The notes under the pieces are model-generated. The model was given only the letters and a program-made list of their open reading frames with translations, had not been told where the DNA came from and did not search any database. From Escherichia coli (lineage in GTDB: Bacteria > Pseudomonadota > Gammaproteobacteria > Enterobacterales > Enterobacteriaceae): 64,000 nt of DNA. Below, piece by piece: positions 37,828-46,663 of this stretch (positions are counted from its first letter, which is position 1; every line of letters begins with the position of its first letter). The stretch spans positions 51,797 to 115,796 of the forward strand of contig NZ_JAATUR010000007.1 in NCBI RefSeq assembly GCF_011881725.1, in the 5' to 3' direction. The position numbers were made by a program, and so were the translations under genes.

Positions 37828-38157
37828 TTACTTCGCTTCGCTGTTTTTCATTTCGCCCATAGCTTTCAGCTTTTTGGAGATATCGCGGCGTTCTTTGGAG
37901 AGTTCAGCATTTTTGATGATGTAGTCATCAACACGATCTTCATAGTCACCTTTCATGCTGGCGATGATGCCCTGAATTGCTTCAACGCTCATACCCGGTT
38001 TGATGTAGTCGCTCAGGTTGTCGAGCAGCAGGACGCGTTTCTGGTTGTCACGGATCTTTTTCTCAACGTCCTGGATTTCACGTTGCAGTTTGTTCTTACG
38101 ACGGAACAGACGAACAAATTCCAGCACGTCCTGGAATGAAGGCTTGGTAGTTTCCAT
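37828..38157 (-). CDS. yeeX: YeeX, DUF496 family protein
   Basis: Encodes 109 residues from [21 protein letters not shown], the K-12 length. Highly charged and helical with a probable coiled coil ([22 protein letters not shown]). The family is conserved in gamma-proteobacteria but has no settled function. 22 more codons upstream are open but lack similarity. Confidence 0.93.
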   Translation of the reverse strand: METTKPSFQDVLEFVRLFRRKNKLQREIQDVEKKIRDNQKRVLLLDNLSDYIKPGMSVEAIQGIIASMKGDYEDRVDDYIIKNAELSKERRDISKKLKAMGEMKNSEAK

Positions 38158-38328
38158 TTTTATACCCCTGATAATGTGAGAGTCGGATTCGTTTAAGCAA
38201 CCGCTATTCGTTAGGGCCAACATTACTCATAGCTGCCGCAGATGACAATGCTTTTATCCCTTTTCACTATCATACCCTTTATCCTTGCTGAATCGAAGCA
38301 GCAGCAAGATGATTCTGAAGTTCAGGAA

Positions 38329-39387
38329 TTATTTGCGCAAGGCCCGGCAAATCAGATTCGATAGCAACTCAAGCTGATGTGCCGTTTCCATGTTCAGCCA
38401 CACATAACCATAGATTGGTGTTTCCACTACCTTCAGGTCATGGTGGTTATTGAGCAACTGACGCAGCTCTTCCACAGCATCGTTCAATTTTTCCGTATTG
38501 GCAAAAACCGGCTGCGGATTACCTTCGTACAGCGCATGAACAAGGCTCAGCAGTATTTGCTGCATCATGTGCTGGGTATCACGAAGTTTTTGCGCGTTCA
38601 ATAACACGAAATGGCTGGGGCGCGTGGCCCAGTACGCATTGATTTGCAACTCCAGCATACAAACCAGATTGCGGTTAATGGTCTGGATACCTTCATATAT
38701 CGATTTTGGAATACGGGTTTCTTTGCTGGCGGGCGCAATCAGCCCACGCATTTTCACGGCATCGGTCAGGAGTTTTTGTAGATGGCTTTCCAGACGTGGG
38801 CGTTCGAGTAAGTTCGGTGAGAATGCAGATTGATAGACCCGATTATACTCGGTCAGACTTTTCGCCAGTTGAATGCGCCAGTGGATGAACGCCCGTTGTG
38901 GCCAGATACCGGTAAACAACATTGCCAGTAAAGAGCCGAGGATCACATCGCCGCTTCGCCATAACGCCGTATCAATTTCACCTGTCGGGGAACCAACAAC
39001 AATTGCCAGCGTCACCCCAATCAATAAACCTTGATACGGTTTCTTGCCCAGCGCCAGCCAACCGCAAAGGAACATGGCCGCCGCGCACCAGACTAACATC
39101 AGCGGTAACGAGATTAACTCCAGTTGCAGAGCGATAAGACCTAAAATCGAACCCAACACCGTACCGCCAATACGCTCAAAGGCGCGAGGGACAACGTTAC
39201 CCCAGAACGAGATTGGCCCCATAATCACCACCATGGTGACCAGCGGCCAGGTGCTTTCCGGGATAGTAAACAGGCGGATAATGAGAAAAGTGAGCAGGAA
39301 TGCCAGCGCGACCCGAGTACCATGCACAATGCGGTAATGGCGGTATACCCGGATTTCAAACGGGCTTAATGACTTATCGGCACGCAC
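38329..39387 (-). CDS. yeeA: YeeA, FUSC-family inner membrane protein
   Basis: Encodes 352 residues, as in K-12. The N-terminal half has about six hydrophobic segments (residues 20-165) with WGNVVPRAFERIGGTVLGS typical of the fusaric acid resistance (FUSC/AaeB) family; the C-terminal half is cytoplasmic and helical. Probably part of an efflux function, but the substrate is unknown. Confidence 0.93.
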   Translation of the reverse strand: MRADKSLSPFEIRVYRHYRIVHGTRVALAFLLTFLIIRLFTIPESTWPLVTMVVIMGPISFWGNVVPRAFERIGGTVLGSILGLIALQLELISLPLMLVWCAAAMFLCGWLALGKKPYQGLLIGVTLAIVVGSPTGEIDTALWRSGDVILGSLLAMLFTGIWPQRAFIHWRIQLAKSLTEYNRVYQSAFSPNLLERPRLESHLQKLLTDAVKMRGLIAPASKETRIPKSIYEGIQTINRNLVCMLELQINAYWATRPSHFVLLNAQKLRDTQHMMQQILLSLVHALYEGNPQPVFANTEKLNDAVEELRQLLNNHHDLKVVETPIYGYVWLNMETAHQLELLSNLICRALRK

Positions 39388-39585
39388 GCAGAAACTCCGT
39401 AATGAAGATTAAAAGCGCTCATAACACATCTGTCGGCCAGAAGGCGCGCCTCTGAGTTATCCGACGGACATACCGGGAACAGTGTAATTTCCCGGCAGGA
39501 GCGAAAAAATTGAAAGGCGCATCTTACTCTTTTCGCTTTCAAAAAAAAGAGTGGTCATCGCGTTAACACACCGCCCTGAGATGAA

Positions 39586-40059
39586 TTAGTGATGTTTTGG
39601 CTGCACCGCAACATACATTTCGATATCCCAGTACCCATCTTCCGCGCCATTGTTCAAATAAACCTCGAAGCAGGGCTTTGGTAACATTTCATAAGCACTG
39701 TCCTGCAAGAGGCTATTAAAGAACTGATACCAGGGTTTAGCAAAATCATCACCGACTACACGAGCCACCGCAACCGCATACTGACCACCTGAAATTTCTG
39801 TCAGAATGACGCCCTCACTGTTTTCGGGAAGCGTAAAGTTATTCGGTACCGTCACAACGGTGTCGCAGCGTAATTTTTCGGCGGGTGTTTCATCTGGATT
39901 GTCGTAATAGACAGCAACCCACTCCTTCGGCACAATATTTTTGTTATCTACCCACATCATCAACTGCTCAAAGCCTTTCTTTACCGTCTGTTCCCACGGG
40001 CCAACGAGATGGAAACCTGCAACGGTACGTTTCTCTTCCTGCTTAATCTCGTAGTTCAT
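39586..40059 (-). CDS. sbmC: SbmC (GyrI), DNA gyrase inhibitor
   Basis: Encodes 157 residues of the GyrI/BmrR effector-like (SOUL-related) fold. It protects DNA gyrase from microcin B17 and quinolones and is SOS-induced. A LexA box lies 17 bases before the start (40076-40091). Sequence features such as [21 protein letters not shown] agree with the family. Confidence 0.95.
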   Translation of the reverse strand: MNYEIKQEEKRTVAGFHLVGPWEQTVKKGFEQLMMWVDNKNIVPKEWVAVYYDNPDETPAEKLRCDTVVTVPNNFTLPENSEGVILTEISGGQYAVAVARVVGDDFAKPWYQFFNSLLQDSAYEMLPKPCFEVYLNNGAEDGYWDIEMYVAVQPKHH

Positions 40060-40075
40060 GACGCCTCCATTAACA

Positions 40076-40091
40076 CTGTTTTTATATACAG
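40076..40091 (-). promoter_or_regulatory. LexA operator of sbmC
   Basis: CTGTATATAAAAACAG on the minus strand, a near-consensus SOS box (CTG-N10-CAG with an A/T-rich core). Confidence 0.92.
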
Positions 40092-40177
40092 TATAGTTGC
40101 AATATTAAAACCACAAGGAATGAGTGTTGATTATGCGAGCAGACTCGCACTCCTGCCAGTCTGCTGCAAAAGAAAGG

Positions 40178-41350
40178 TCAGACCTTATGGTGGAAATAAT
40201 CACTCAGGCGGGAAAACATGCCGCCTTCCCCGACAGATTCCAGGGTAACCAGCGGCCAGTGCGCCACCTGTTTATCACGGTCGTAAAGTTCAATTTCCCC
40301 TACCCGCTGATGGGCGCTAATTGGCGCGGTGAGCTCTTTACCATCAAGGGTATATTTGGCTTTGATATGTGGAATTTCGGCTTTCGGTAGCACCATCCAG
40401 AACTCTTGTTCCGTTCCCAGGTCGATATTTTCTTTATCGCCATACCAGATGCGTTCCGTTCCGACCTTTTTCCCACGGTGCAAAATTTGCACCGTAGTAA
40501 AGTTTTGTTGCCCCCAACGCAGTAATTTTCTTGCCTCTTCCTCACGACCTTTTGCACTGTCAGCCCCCATTACCACTGCAATGAGACGACGCTGCCCATC
40601 TACAGCCGAAGCAATGAGATTAAACCCGGCACCAGAAGTATGACCCGTTTTCAGGCCGTCAACATTCATGGTTTTATCCCACAACAACCCGTTACGGTTT
40701 TGCTGGGTGATACCGTTCCAGGTGAGACTTTTCTCACTGTACATATGATAAAACTCGGGCTCGCCGTGGATGATAGCCCGAGAAAGCACAGCTAAATCAT
40801 AAGCCGAGCTATGCTGGCCAGGTGCATCCAGACCATGCACTGTTTCAAAATGCGTATCCTTGAGATGCAGCTTCTCGGCATAGTTGTTCATCATTTCAAC
40901 AAACTGCCGTTGCCCACCGGCAATATAGTCAGCCAGAGCAACACAAGCGTCATTTCCGGAATCCACAATTAAACCACGGCTTAAATCACGTACCGATACG
41001 CGATCGCCCTCTTTCAAAAACATCAGTGAAGAACCGACAAACACCGGATTATCTTTCGCCCACGCATCGCGCCCCACGGTGACAATATCGTCTGGCGTAA
41101 TGCGATGACTATCGATAGCGCGATCCACGACATAACCCGTCATCAGCTTTGTCAGGCTGGCGGGATTGCGCTGTTGATGCTCATTACCCGCGGTGAGGAT
41201 CTGACCGGTGGTGTAATCCATCAGTACCCAGGACCCGGCATGAATCTGTGGAGGCTGAGGTGAAAAAGGAATGTTTTCCGCCGCAAAACCAGACGATAAG
41301 TTAAAAACGAACAAAGAAGCAGCAATAATAAGACGGCGTTTCAACAGCAA
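40178..41350 (-). CDS. dacD: DacD (PBP6b), D-alanyl-D-alanine carboxypeptidase
   Basis: Encodes 390 residues. Signal peptide (residues 1-23, FNLSSGFA|AE), then the penicillin-binding catalytic domain with Ser65 in the SLTK box (PASLTKLM), SGND near residue 126 and the KTG box (DGLKTGHTSG) near 228. The C-terminal beta domain and an amphipathic membrane anchor (MFSRLSDYFHHKV) follow. Trims the terminal D-Ala of peptidoglycan pentapeptides. It is divergent from sbcB. Confidence 0.96.
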   Translation of the reverse strand: MLLKRRLIIAASLFVFNLSSGFAAENIPFSPQPPQIHAGSWVLMDYTTGQILTAGNEHQQRNPASLTKLMTGYVVDRAIDSHRITPDDIVTVGRDAWAKDNPVFVGSSLMFLKEGDRVSVRDLSRGLIVDSGNDACVALADYIAGGQRQFVEMMNNYAEKLHLKDTHFETVHGLDAPGQHSSAYDLAVLSRAIIHGEPEFYHMYSEKSLTWNGITQQNRNGLLWDKTMNVDGLKTGHTSGAGFNLIASAVDGQRRLIAVVMGADSAKGREEEARKLLRWGQQNFTTVQILHRGKKVGTERIWYGDKENIDLGTEQEFWMVLPKAEIPHIKAKYTLDGKELTAPISAHQRVGEIELYDRDKQVAHWPLVTLESVGEGGMFSRLSDYFHHKV

Positions 41351-41552
41351 ACCCTCAGGAGTTTCAAATAGCTGTTCTTTTTACGGAAATACTTATGAAC
41401 TGGCTGGAATAAAGTGCAAGAAAATGTGACTACTCTCTCATTTTTATCTGACATGATCTGTTGCCACTCGCTGTCAAATTGTTGCGCTAAAGCTGATTAG
41501 CACGGTGATATTTGATACTCTGGCAGACAGCAGAAATAACGGATTTAACCTA

Positions 41553-41627
41553 ATGATGAATGACGGTAAGCAACAATCTACCTTTTTGTTTCACGATTAC
41601 GCGCAACACCACCGAGAACAGCCATGA
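41553..41627 (+). pseudogene. sbcB: 5' stub of sbcB (exonuclease I), cut by prophage insertion
   Basis: The frame opens with MMNDGKQQSTFLFHDY, the first 16 residues of exonuclease I as recalled. It then leaves the family sequence (expected ETFGTHPALD) to read AQHHREQP and stop. Its position divergent to dacD matches sbcB. The break falls after GATTACG (about 41601), where foreign prophage DNA begins. The remaining sbcB codons should lie at the other prophage end, beyond this window. Exonuclease I degrades single-stranded DNA 3' to 5', so the lysogen may lack it unless the phage DNA supplies a substitute start. Confidence 0.9.
41590..41601 (+). other. Prophage attachment junction in sbcB (approximate core)
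   Basis: Chromosomal identity to sbcB ends at about 41601 (TTCACGATTACG). The 5' part of sbcB is a known integration site for lambdoid (including Shiga-toxin) phages. The exact core cannot be set without the other junction. Confidence 0.7.
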
Positions 41628-41828
41628 GCAAGGGTTTCATGATTTGTGATTTTAGTTTGGTACGCAATTTGGTACACAACGCAATTTTCACTTCAGCGGG
41701 TAGTCATCAAACTCACCATAACGAGCATCGTTAATGATGTATGTGATCACCACAAACATCACATCTGGACTAGTTCCGTTTTCATGCGCAGGTATTTGTT
41801 CACACCTCCCTTTCTGCAAATCCTAAAG
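41628..41828. other. Prophage end segment with tandem 12-base repeats
   Basis: About 200 bases of phage DNA with no gene I can support. TTTGGTACGCAA and TTTGGTACACAA stand directly next to each other (41656-41679), differing at one base; such repeats near an att core may be integrase arm sites. Confidence 0.45.
41656..41679 (+). repeat. Tandem pair of 12-base repeats near the attachment junction
   Basis: Two adjacent 12-mers with one mismatch, 55 bases inside the prophage. Confidence 0.7.
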
Positions 41829-41960
41829 ATGAGATTTAAAGGTGAGGAACTGGCGCAATATAATTTGTAGCTGGATTATCTGGACGCACTGGAACTGGTC
41901 GATACCTCCAGTGCTCCAGATATTGAATGGCCTACGCCTCCGGCAGTTCAGGCCAGATGA
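41829..41960 (+). pseudogene. Inverted relic of a second tail-fibre assembly (tfa) gene
   Basis: The plus-strand frame reads RFKGEELAQYNL, a TAG stop (41868-41870), then LDYLDALELVDTSSAPDIEW to the final PPAVQAR and TGA. The 3' part is the typical end of lambdoid Tfa proteins and resembles the end of the intact minus-strand gene next to it (LDYIDAVTATDTSTAPDVIW). The TAG stands where related proteins have Trp (TGG). The two genes meet tail to tail and overlap by 29 bases. This is the layout of invertible tail-fibre cassettes (e14 P region, Mu G segment); the rest of the alternate fibre gene and any invertase are missing here. Confidence 0.75.
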
Positions 41961-42525
41961 CATCCGGCGCTGTGCTGGTATCTGTTGCCGTCACCGCGTC
42001 AATATAATCCAGCACAGCGTTAAGCCGGGTTGTTTCTGCCTGCGTCAACTTCCGTCCGGCCTGTAATTTCAGTTGAATCAGACTAATGGAGGCCATCGTA
42101 GTATCAATCAGCGACTGGCGCTGTGCTTCTGCCGCGTCTACTGCGGCACTATGCTGCGCCTCAGTATCTGTCACCCATTTCTCACCATCCCACTTGTCGT
42201 ATGGGGTTGTCGGTTCAAATTCTGTAAATCCATCTCGAATTACCCCGATATAATCTACAGTGGCAGCCATACCGTCAGCAGTCGCCCAGACTGTTTTACC
42301 ACGATGATCTTCCTGTCGCGTCCATCCTCCACCGGTGAATACAGAAACCTCGCCTGTCACCTCATCGCCAGGGTTAATATCAGTTGAATACCCCGGCATG
42401 CTGACACCTTCATGGATATACTCATCAGACCAACCGGTATATTCATAAGTGAAGGGGTCGAAGTAAAAACAACGAATTTCACCTGGTACTGTTGCCAGTC
42501 CATTCTCATCAAATACAGGTTTCAT
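41932..42525 (-). CDS. Phage tail fibre assembly chaperone (Tfa family)
   Basis: Encodes 197 residues. N-terminal part (FYFDPFTYEYTGWSDEYI) and the C-terminal Tfa domain (YDKWDGEKWVTDTEAQ, then DTSTAPDVIWPELP) are typical. These proteins help fold and trimerise the tail fibre tip and usually match the fibre encoded just upstream. Its start overlaps the fibre gene end by 4 bases. Confidence 0.88.
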   Translation of the reverse strand: MKPVFDENGLATVPGEIRCFYFDPFTYEYTGWSDEYIHEGVSMPGYSTDINPGDEVTGEVSVFTGGGWTRQEDHRGKTVWATADGMAATVDYIGVIRDGFTEFEPTTPYDKWDGEKWVTDTEAQHSAAVDAAEAQRQSLIDTTMASISLIQLKLQAGRKLTQAETTRLNAVLDYIDAVTATDTSTAPDVIWPELPEA

Positions 42526-43577
42526 TTTGCTCTCACCAGTAAGTTAAATGCGACGTTGCGTGGGCGGTTCTCTGCCGCAGTAGGAACAACAGTTGAAGGG
42601 TCCAGCGTTACGTAAGCATTTGCCCCGGACCCTTCTGATGCTGTCAACTTATTCGTTGCTGACGGACCTAATTTGAATGCGCCACTTGCATAGGTAAACA
42701 GACCATCGGTAAAGAAACCCGCATTACCTGTGAAATTACGCATGGCGTCACCCTGAGCACTTAATAATGCTCGCCCGCTGTCTACTCCGCGACCGTCATC
42801 CCAGATACGCAGGAATTCACCCCGACAGTCAGTTAATTTCAGACCTGGCCATACACGCGCAAGTGCTGGATATGTTGATGCCGAGAACGTAGCGCCATTC
42901 ATTTTGAGGAAAACATTTGACGCCCATTCTGGAACAACAGTGTTTGGCATTGCTGATAGTGGCCAGAGAAATGGAATGCCAATTGGCGGTGGGGCTGACT
43001 TAACTGAGTTACTGACATCATCCAGAAGAGCCATTGTTCCATATTTTGTCGGTATCTGGATTGAGTTGTTATACACCCCATCGATATAGACAATTATTTC
43101 GTAGCCAGTCTCAGATACAAACAGGTTTACCTTCCTTCTCCCGTCACTGGATACTGATGACACTCCTTTTTTAGACGCCACAACCCCGTTGAACATTTGT
43201 TCATTTGAGCTTTTTTTATCTGCGAAATAAGCCAAACCAAGGTTTTCGAGAGCCGTTTTCACCGTGCCATCCGATTTGATATCACCAAACGGATTCTTGC
43301 GGCTCAGGTATTCAACAGCAAACCCCGATCCCAGCAATTCAACAAAACCGGGCAGATCACCATTATCAAGCACATCCCGTTGCGTTTTGTCACTTACAAA
43401 CTGGGCCAGAGCTGCAGCAATAAAGCTGGCCTGCCGAATAACCTTATTGACTTGCGCACTGGATGCTTTGCCTGCTGTAAATCCGGATAAAAGCGCAGGC
43501 AACGCTTCCCATTCCTCCTGCGATATAACATTGGCATTTCGATCCGTTGCAAACGCTTTAAAGTCATTTTTCGCCAT
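42522..43577 (-). CDS. Phage tail fibre protein
   Basis: Encodes 351 residues from MAKNDFKAFAT; the start overlaps the stop of the upstream gene by one base (TGATG), and six further upstream codons are not needed. N-terminal baseplate-attachment region of the type seen in Mu-like and lambdoid short fibres (NVISQEEWEALPALLSGFTAGKASS). The C-terminus has a tip domain with LTDCRGEFLRIWDDGRG and ends ENRPRNVAFNLLVRAK. Presumed receptor-binding protein. Confidence 0.85.
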   Translation of the reverse strand: MAKNDFKAFATDRNANVISQEEWEALPALLSGFTAGKASSAQVNKVIRQASFIAAALAQFVSDKTQRDVLDNGDLPGFVELLGSGFAVEYLSRKNPFGDIKSDGTVKTALENLGLAYFADKKSSNEQMFNGVVASKKGVSSVSSDGRRKVNLFVSETGYEIIVYIDGVYNNSIQIPTKYGTMALLDDVSNSVKSAPPPIGIPFLWPLSAMPNTVVPEWASNVFLKMNGATFSASTYPALARVWPGLKLTDCRGEFLRIWDDGRGVDSGRALLSAQGDAMRNFTGNAGFFTDGLFTYASGAFKLGPSATNKLTASEGSGANAYVTLDPSTVVPTAAENRPRNVAFNLLVRAK

Positions 43578-44257
43578 CAGAGTAATACTCCCCATGCCCC
43601 TACATCAAAACCACTGATGAATTCGTTATCCATATCAAAACCAAAAAATTTTGAACCTTCCGATGGGGTTTCCACCGAAGGTGTTTCAATGCCACCCGCC
43701 CACACCCCGGCGGCTTTTACTGTGAGATATCCCTGTTTAATTGCAGCAATTAACTCACGCGATACATCAGAAATATCAGTCTCGGGAAATACCCAGACTG
43801 ATATCGTCATGTCCTGGTTGTCGACAATTTGCATCTTGAGGCCAGATCCCGCAGTTGCAGCGTCAAGAATTGCTGGAAGCGAATCATTCCGTCCGTCCCA
43901 GTTATTAATCGCAATCTTCGCTTTCAGAATGATGCGGTACGTCTCATCGCTCAGCGACGTATAGCCCGAATCCGGGTCATACGGTCCTTGCCAGACCCCC
44001 TGGTCATATCCAAGCCCTTCTGTGTCCCAACTGAAATAAATGCCAGTGATTGGTTTGCTGACTATGCGGCTTCGCCCAATCCAGATCCCGAGCGTGTCGA
44101 GCTGCACGCCGACCGCCGTATCGATATCGAAGGCTGTTACAAGCCCTGACATAGTCCTGGACACATCAATCAGCGGGCGAGTGCTCAGGTCTATATGGTC
44201 AAAAAAGAGTGGCTTGGTAGCGTGGTAGTTAGTGATCAGTTCGGTGTATTTGCTCAT
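43577..44257 (-). CDS. DUF2313 / YmfQ-family baseplate protein (Mu gp48-like)
   Basis: Encodes 226 residues. Features LDTLGIWIGRSRIV, TYRIILKAKIAINNWDGRNDSLP and the end FGFDMDNEFISGFDVGAWGVLL follow the DUF2313/DUF2612-type baseplate wedge proteins placed between baseplate J and tail fibre in Mu-like phages. It overlaps the J gene by 4 bases. Confidence 0.82.
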   Translation of the reverse strand: MSKYTELITNYHATKPLFFDHIDLSTRPLIDVSRTMSGLVTAFDIDTAVGVQLDTLGIWIGRSRIVSKPITGIYFSWDTEGLGYDQGVWQGPYDPDSGYTSLSDETYRIILKAKIAINNWDGRNDSLPAILDAATAGSGLKMQIVDNQDMTISVWVFPETDISDVSRELIAAIKQGYLTVKAAGVWAGGIETPSVETPSEGSKFFGFDMDNEFISGFDVGAWGVLL

Positions 44258-45453
44258 GAGGTCACCGTGATAGTGATATTCGCGGTGCTACAGGACGCCG
44301 AAGCATCATAGGCAATATCAATGTTTGATGCCGATACGCTGTCAGACGACTTACCGATCAGCAGGTCGGTAATGTCGTAATATCGGGCATTACCGCCGCT
44401 CACAACGCCAAGGTTTGCCGGGGAATAAATACGGCTCAGAAGAACGTCATCGCCAATTGTCAGGCCATTTATATAATCGGCAACAGCCTGTTTGATCTGC
44501 TCGCCGATTTGAGAGGTATACCCGGTAAATACTTTCAGGGTAATTGCTACGAAAATTGGCACATCGGTAGAGCGTGAAAAACTGATGACGTGAGGATTAC
44601 CGTAAGTATCCGGCACCGTGACAGAAGTTGTCCCGTAGGTTGCCGTTCCCTGTCCTTTATTCCCCCTGATGGTCTGGGCTATTTCGGTAACATCCCCACC
44701 ATCGACGATGGCGGAAATTGAGTGAGGCGGCAGCCCGTTGCTGTCTGTTGTTCCTGTGTCGTTCTCATACAACTTGTGACGTGTCACGCCAGCAACGTTA
44801 GCTATTGCACCGTCGACACCTTCAAACGGTGTGATCGATGGTATCGCGACGCTTTTCCCCTGCCGAATGCGCAGCTCTGCGTCGGTTTCGGCTGGTGAAC
44901 CGACAGTAGCCGAAGCTGGGTTGGTTACCGACACCCAGCCGCGAGTAGGTGTGTTAATGGTGGTAATAGTCCCGGCCATCGCAGCAACCGAACCGCTATT
45001 CGCACATGTGGCCGTCACCAGCACAGTACCATCAACGCCGATCGCGACACTCGCGGGAAAATTCCAGATAATGCCGTTTTTATCCCGTGCGGATCCATTC
45101 GTGATAGTCGTGCCTGCCGTACCGGTTAACAGAAGGTCAGCAGTAGAGTTTGTCGCTACTTTTCGCGTGATCCCGTTAATTTTCACATTGCTGCTAAGCG
45201 CTGCGGCCTGCGCTGTCGTCGGTGAAAAAGAGTTGTAGATCCCGATAGCGGTGTTGTTAGCATCATGCACAGCCAGAGCCACCAGCGCGACCATTTGCCC
45301 ATCTTTGCTGTCTGGTTCGAGGTAGGCATCACTACCGTAAATCTGCCTGAAATAGCTGGTCAGTGTATCGAGGATTGTCTGGTAATCAGGCGCACTAATC
45401 CCCTGGGCGGTTACCGTTGCCGATAGCCCCAGCGTGTCTAGGTTCAAAGCCAT
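44254..45453 (-). CDS. Baseplate J-like protein (Mu gp47 family)
   Basis: Encodes 399 residues. N-terminal ISAPDYQTILDTLTSYFRQIYGSDAYLEPDSKDGQMVALVALAVHD and the central GSPAETDAELRIRQGKSVA are the standard signatures of gpJ/gp47 baseplate wedge proteins of contractile-tailed phages. This gene is good evidence for a myovirus-type tail. Confidence 0.93.
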   Translation of the reverse strand: MALNLDTLGLSATVTAQGISAPDYQTILDTLTSYFRQIYGSDAYLEPDSKDGQMVALVALAVHDANNTAIGIYNSFSPTTAQAAALSSNVKINGITRKVATNSTADLLLTGTAGTTITNGSARDKNGIIWNFPASVAIGVDGTVLVTATCANSGSVAAMAGTITTINTPTRGWVSVTNPASATVGSPAETDAELRIRQGKSVAIPSITPFEGVDGAIANVAGVTRHKLYENDTGTTDSNGLPPHSISAIVDGGDVTEIAQTIRGNKGQGTATYGTTSVTVPDTYGNPHVISFSRSTDVPIFVAITLKVFTGYTSQIGEQIKQAVADYINGLTIGDDVLLSRIYSPANLGVVSGGNARYYDITDLLIGKSSDSVSASNIDIAYDASASCSTANITITVTS

Positions 45454-45807
45454 TTATGCCTCGCTTGTTACAGTCGTCTGGCCGTAGATTGTGTCAATGG
45501 AGGAAGTGAAAGTGACGCGGCGGCTGGTGCCGTCATAATTGGTATCGAAGGAAAGAATCGACAGAACGCCCGGCGTGTCCTGTATGCGTTCGCGTATAGC
45601 CAGGATGTAGACGTCTGATCGCTGCTTCCCAAGCACTGATTGAACATACGGCGTGCCTTCCGTCAGATCGAGAAACCACTGACCGCGCCACAACTCGAAA
45701 CGGGTTTTTACGGCCTGGGCGACACACTCCGGACTGTCGATAAGAAAGGTGTCGTCACCCTGCCCGAAAGTGTAATCGCCGTCAGCATCTTCGCGACGGT
45801 ATCGCAT
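45454..45807 (-). CDS. Baseplate wedge protein (Mu gp46 / W-like)
   Basis: Encodes 117 residues. DFLIDSPECVAQAVKTRFELWRGQWFLDLTEGTPY-type sequence (here TFLIDSPECVAQAVKTRFEL) and the end IDTIYGQTTV match the gp46/DUF2634-like small wedge subunits. It sits in canonical order between spike and J genes and abuts both. Confidence 0.85.
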   Translation of the reverse strand: MRYRREDADGDYTFGQGDDTFLIDSPECVAQAVKTRFELWRGQWFLDLTEGTPYVQSVLGKQRSDVYILAIRERIQDTPGVLSILSFDTNYDGTSRRVTFTSSIDTIYGQTTVTSEA

Positions 45808-45810
45808 AGA

Positions 45811-46449
45811 TTAACCTCCCAGCGGCTTAGTATTGCTTCCGCCGCTCTCAACGCCGCCATGGGTATGTTTATCCACGATAGAACCGTCCACCAGCTGCAA
45901 GCGACCGTCAGGCAGGATTTTTAGCCCGTTAAGGTTGAATCCGCCCGGTGCAGTGCCATTTATTGCCCCGCTGGATGGGTTAAGGCTTAACTTTGTGCCG
46001 CCGTCATCGCTGCGCAGCTCTACCGAGCTAGTACTGATACCGCTGATTTTCTGTGCTTGCGACTGCGGGCCAACGATAGCGAACGCATCAGATAAGTCAT
46101 GCTGGCGCGGGTCGACGGTCTCCTGAACGCCGCCGTTCTGCCACCAGAAATCGATGCAACGGTCGGCAAAGATCAGCAGGCACTCATCGCCTTCTTTTAC
46201 CGGAAAGGTCAGCGTGCAACCACCGCCGCGCGGAAAGATAACCGGCACATCCACCAGCGGTTTTAATTCGATGGAGTCGTCGCCAACAATACCGCGAAGC
46301 GCCACTTCTACTGTGCAGGTTACAGCGTCAGGATCGAACGACTGAATGATGCCAGGCATCGCCACGCGCATTTGGGTAGATACTGAATCAGCAATGGCCT
46401 GGGCGGTCTGCTGCTCGCCGCCGATCTGTGATTGAGTTGGAATTGGCAT
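45811..46449 (-). CDS. Baseplate spike protein (Gp138-N / gpV-like)
   Basis: Encodes 212 residues. An N-terminal OB-fold-like region of the Gp138 type (MRVAMPGIIQSFDPDAVTCTVE, PRGGGCTLTFPVKEGDECLLIF) is followed by a beta-helical tip (SSVELRSDDGGTKLSLNPSSG). The tip ends with the KHTHGG motif, whose two His residues bind iron in the needles of P2 gpV-type spikes. Forms the membrane-piercing point of the tail. Confidence 0.87.
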   Translation of the reverse strand: MPIPTQSQIGGEQQTAQAIADSVSTQMRVAMPGIIQSFDPDAVTCTVEVALRGIVGDDSIELKPLVDVPVIFPRGGGCTLTFPVKEGDECLLIFADRCIDFWWQNGGVQETVDPRQHDLSDAFAIVGPQSQAQKISGISTSSVELRSDDGGTKLSLNPSSGAINGTAPGGFNLNGLKILPDGRLQLVDGSIVDKHTHGGVESGGSNTKPLGG

Positions 46450-46458
46450 AAAAACTCC

Positions 46459-46484
46459 ATAAAAAACCCGCTCTGCGGCGGGTT
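46459..46484 (-). terminator. Rho-independent terminator upstream of the spike gene
   Basis: On the minus strand AACCCGC, six-base loop, GCGGGTT, then TTTTTT. It sits inside the late transcription unit, between the cargo cassette and the spike gene. Confidence 0.8.
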
Positions 46485-46524
46485 ACTGATCAAACGTCAG
46501 GGTTTGAAGGCTGATTTGTACGTG

Positions 46525-46650
46525 CTATTTATCTGCTTTGCAGCTCTGAATGTAGGACTTGCTTAAAACTACGGTGACGTCGTGGTTTGTAGCTAGATAC
46601 AGGCTGCTAAGGAAAAGCCGCAAGGCAATTTTTAGCTTCTCACGATAGGG
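46525..46650 (-). pseudogene. Possible C-terminal remnant of a small cargo protein
   Basis: Minus-strand codons ending REKLKIALRLFLSSLYLATN and then HDVTVVLSKSYIQSCKADK look protein-like, with amphipathic helix plus strand, as in small secreted phage cargo proteins. The upstream half of the frame is the antisense of the plus-strand gene at 46664 and has no natural start. It may be what remains of a gene cut by insertion of that gene. Confidence 0.3.
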
Positions 46651-46663
46651 GCCGGATACCTTT

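Noticed and set aside
41646..41870. 74-codon plus-strand frame at the prophage end
   Set aside because: Only its last dozen codons resemble Tfa; the rest has no coding features, so it is treated as part of the tfa relic and att-side DNA.
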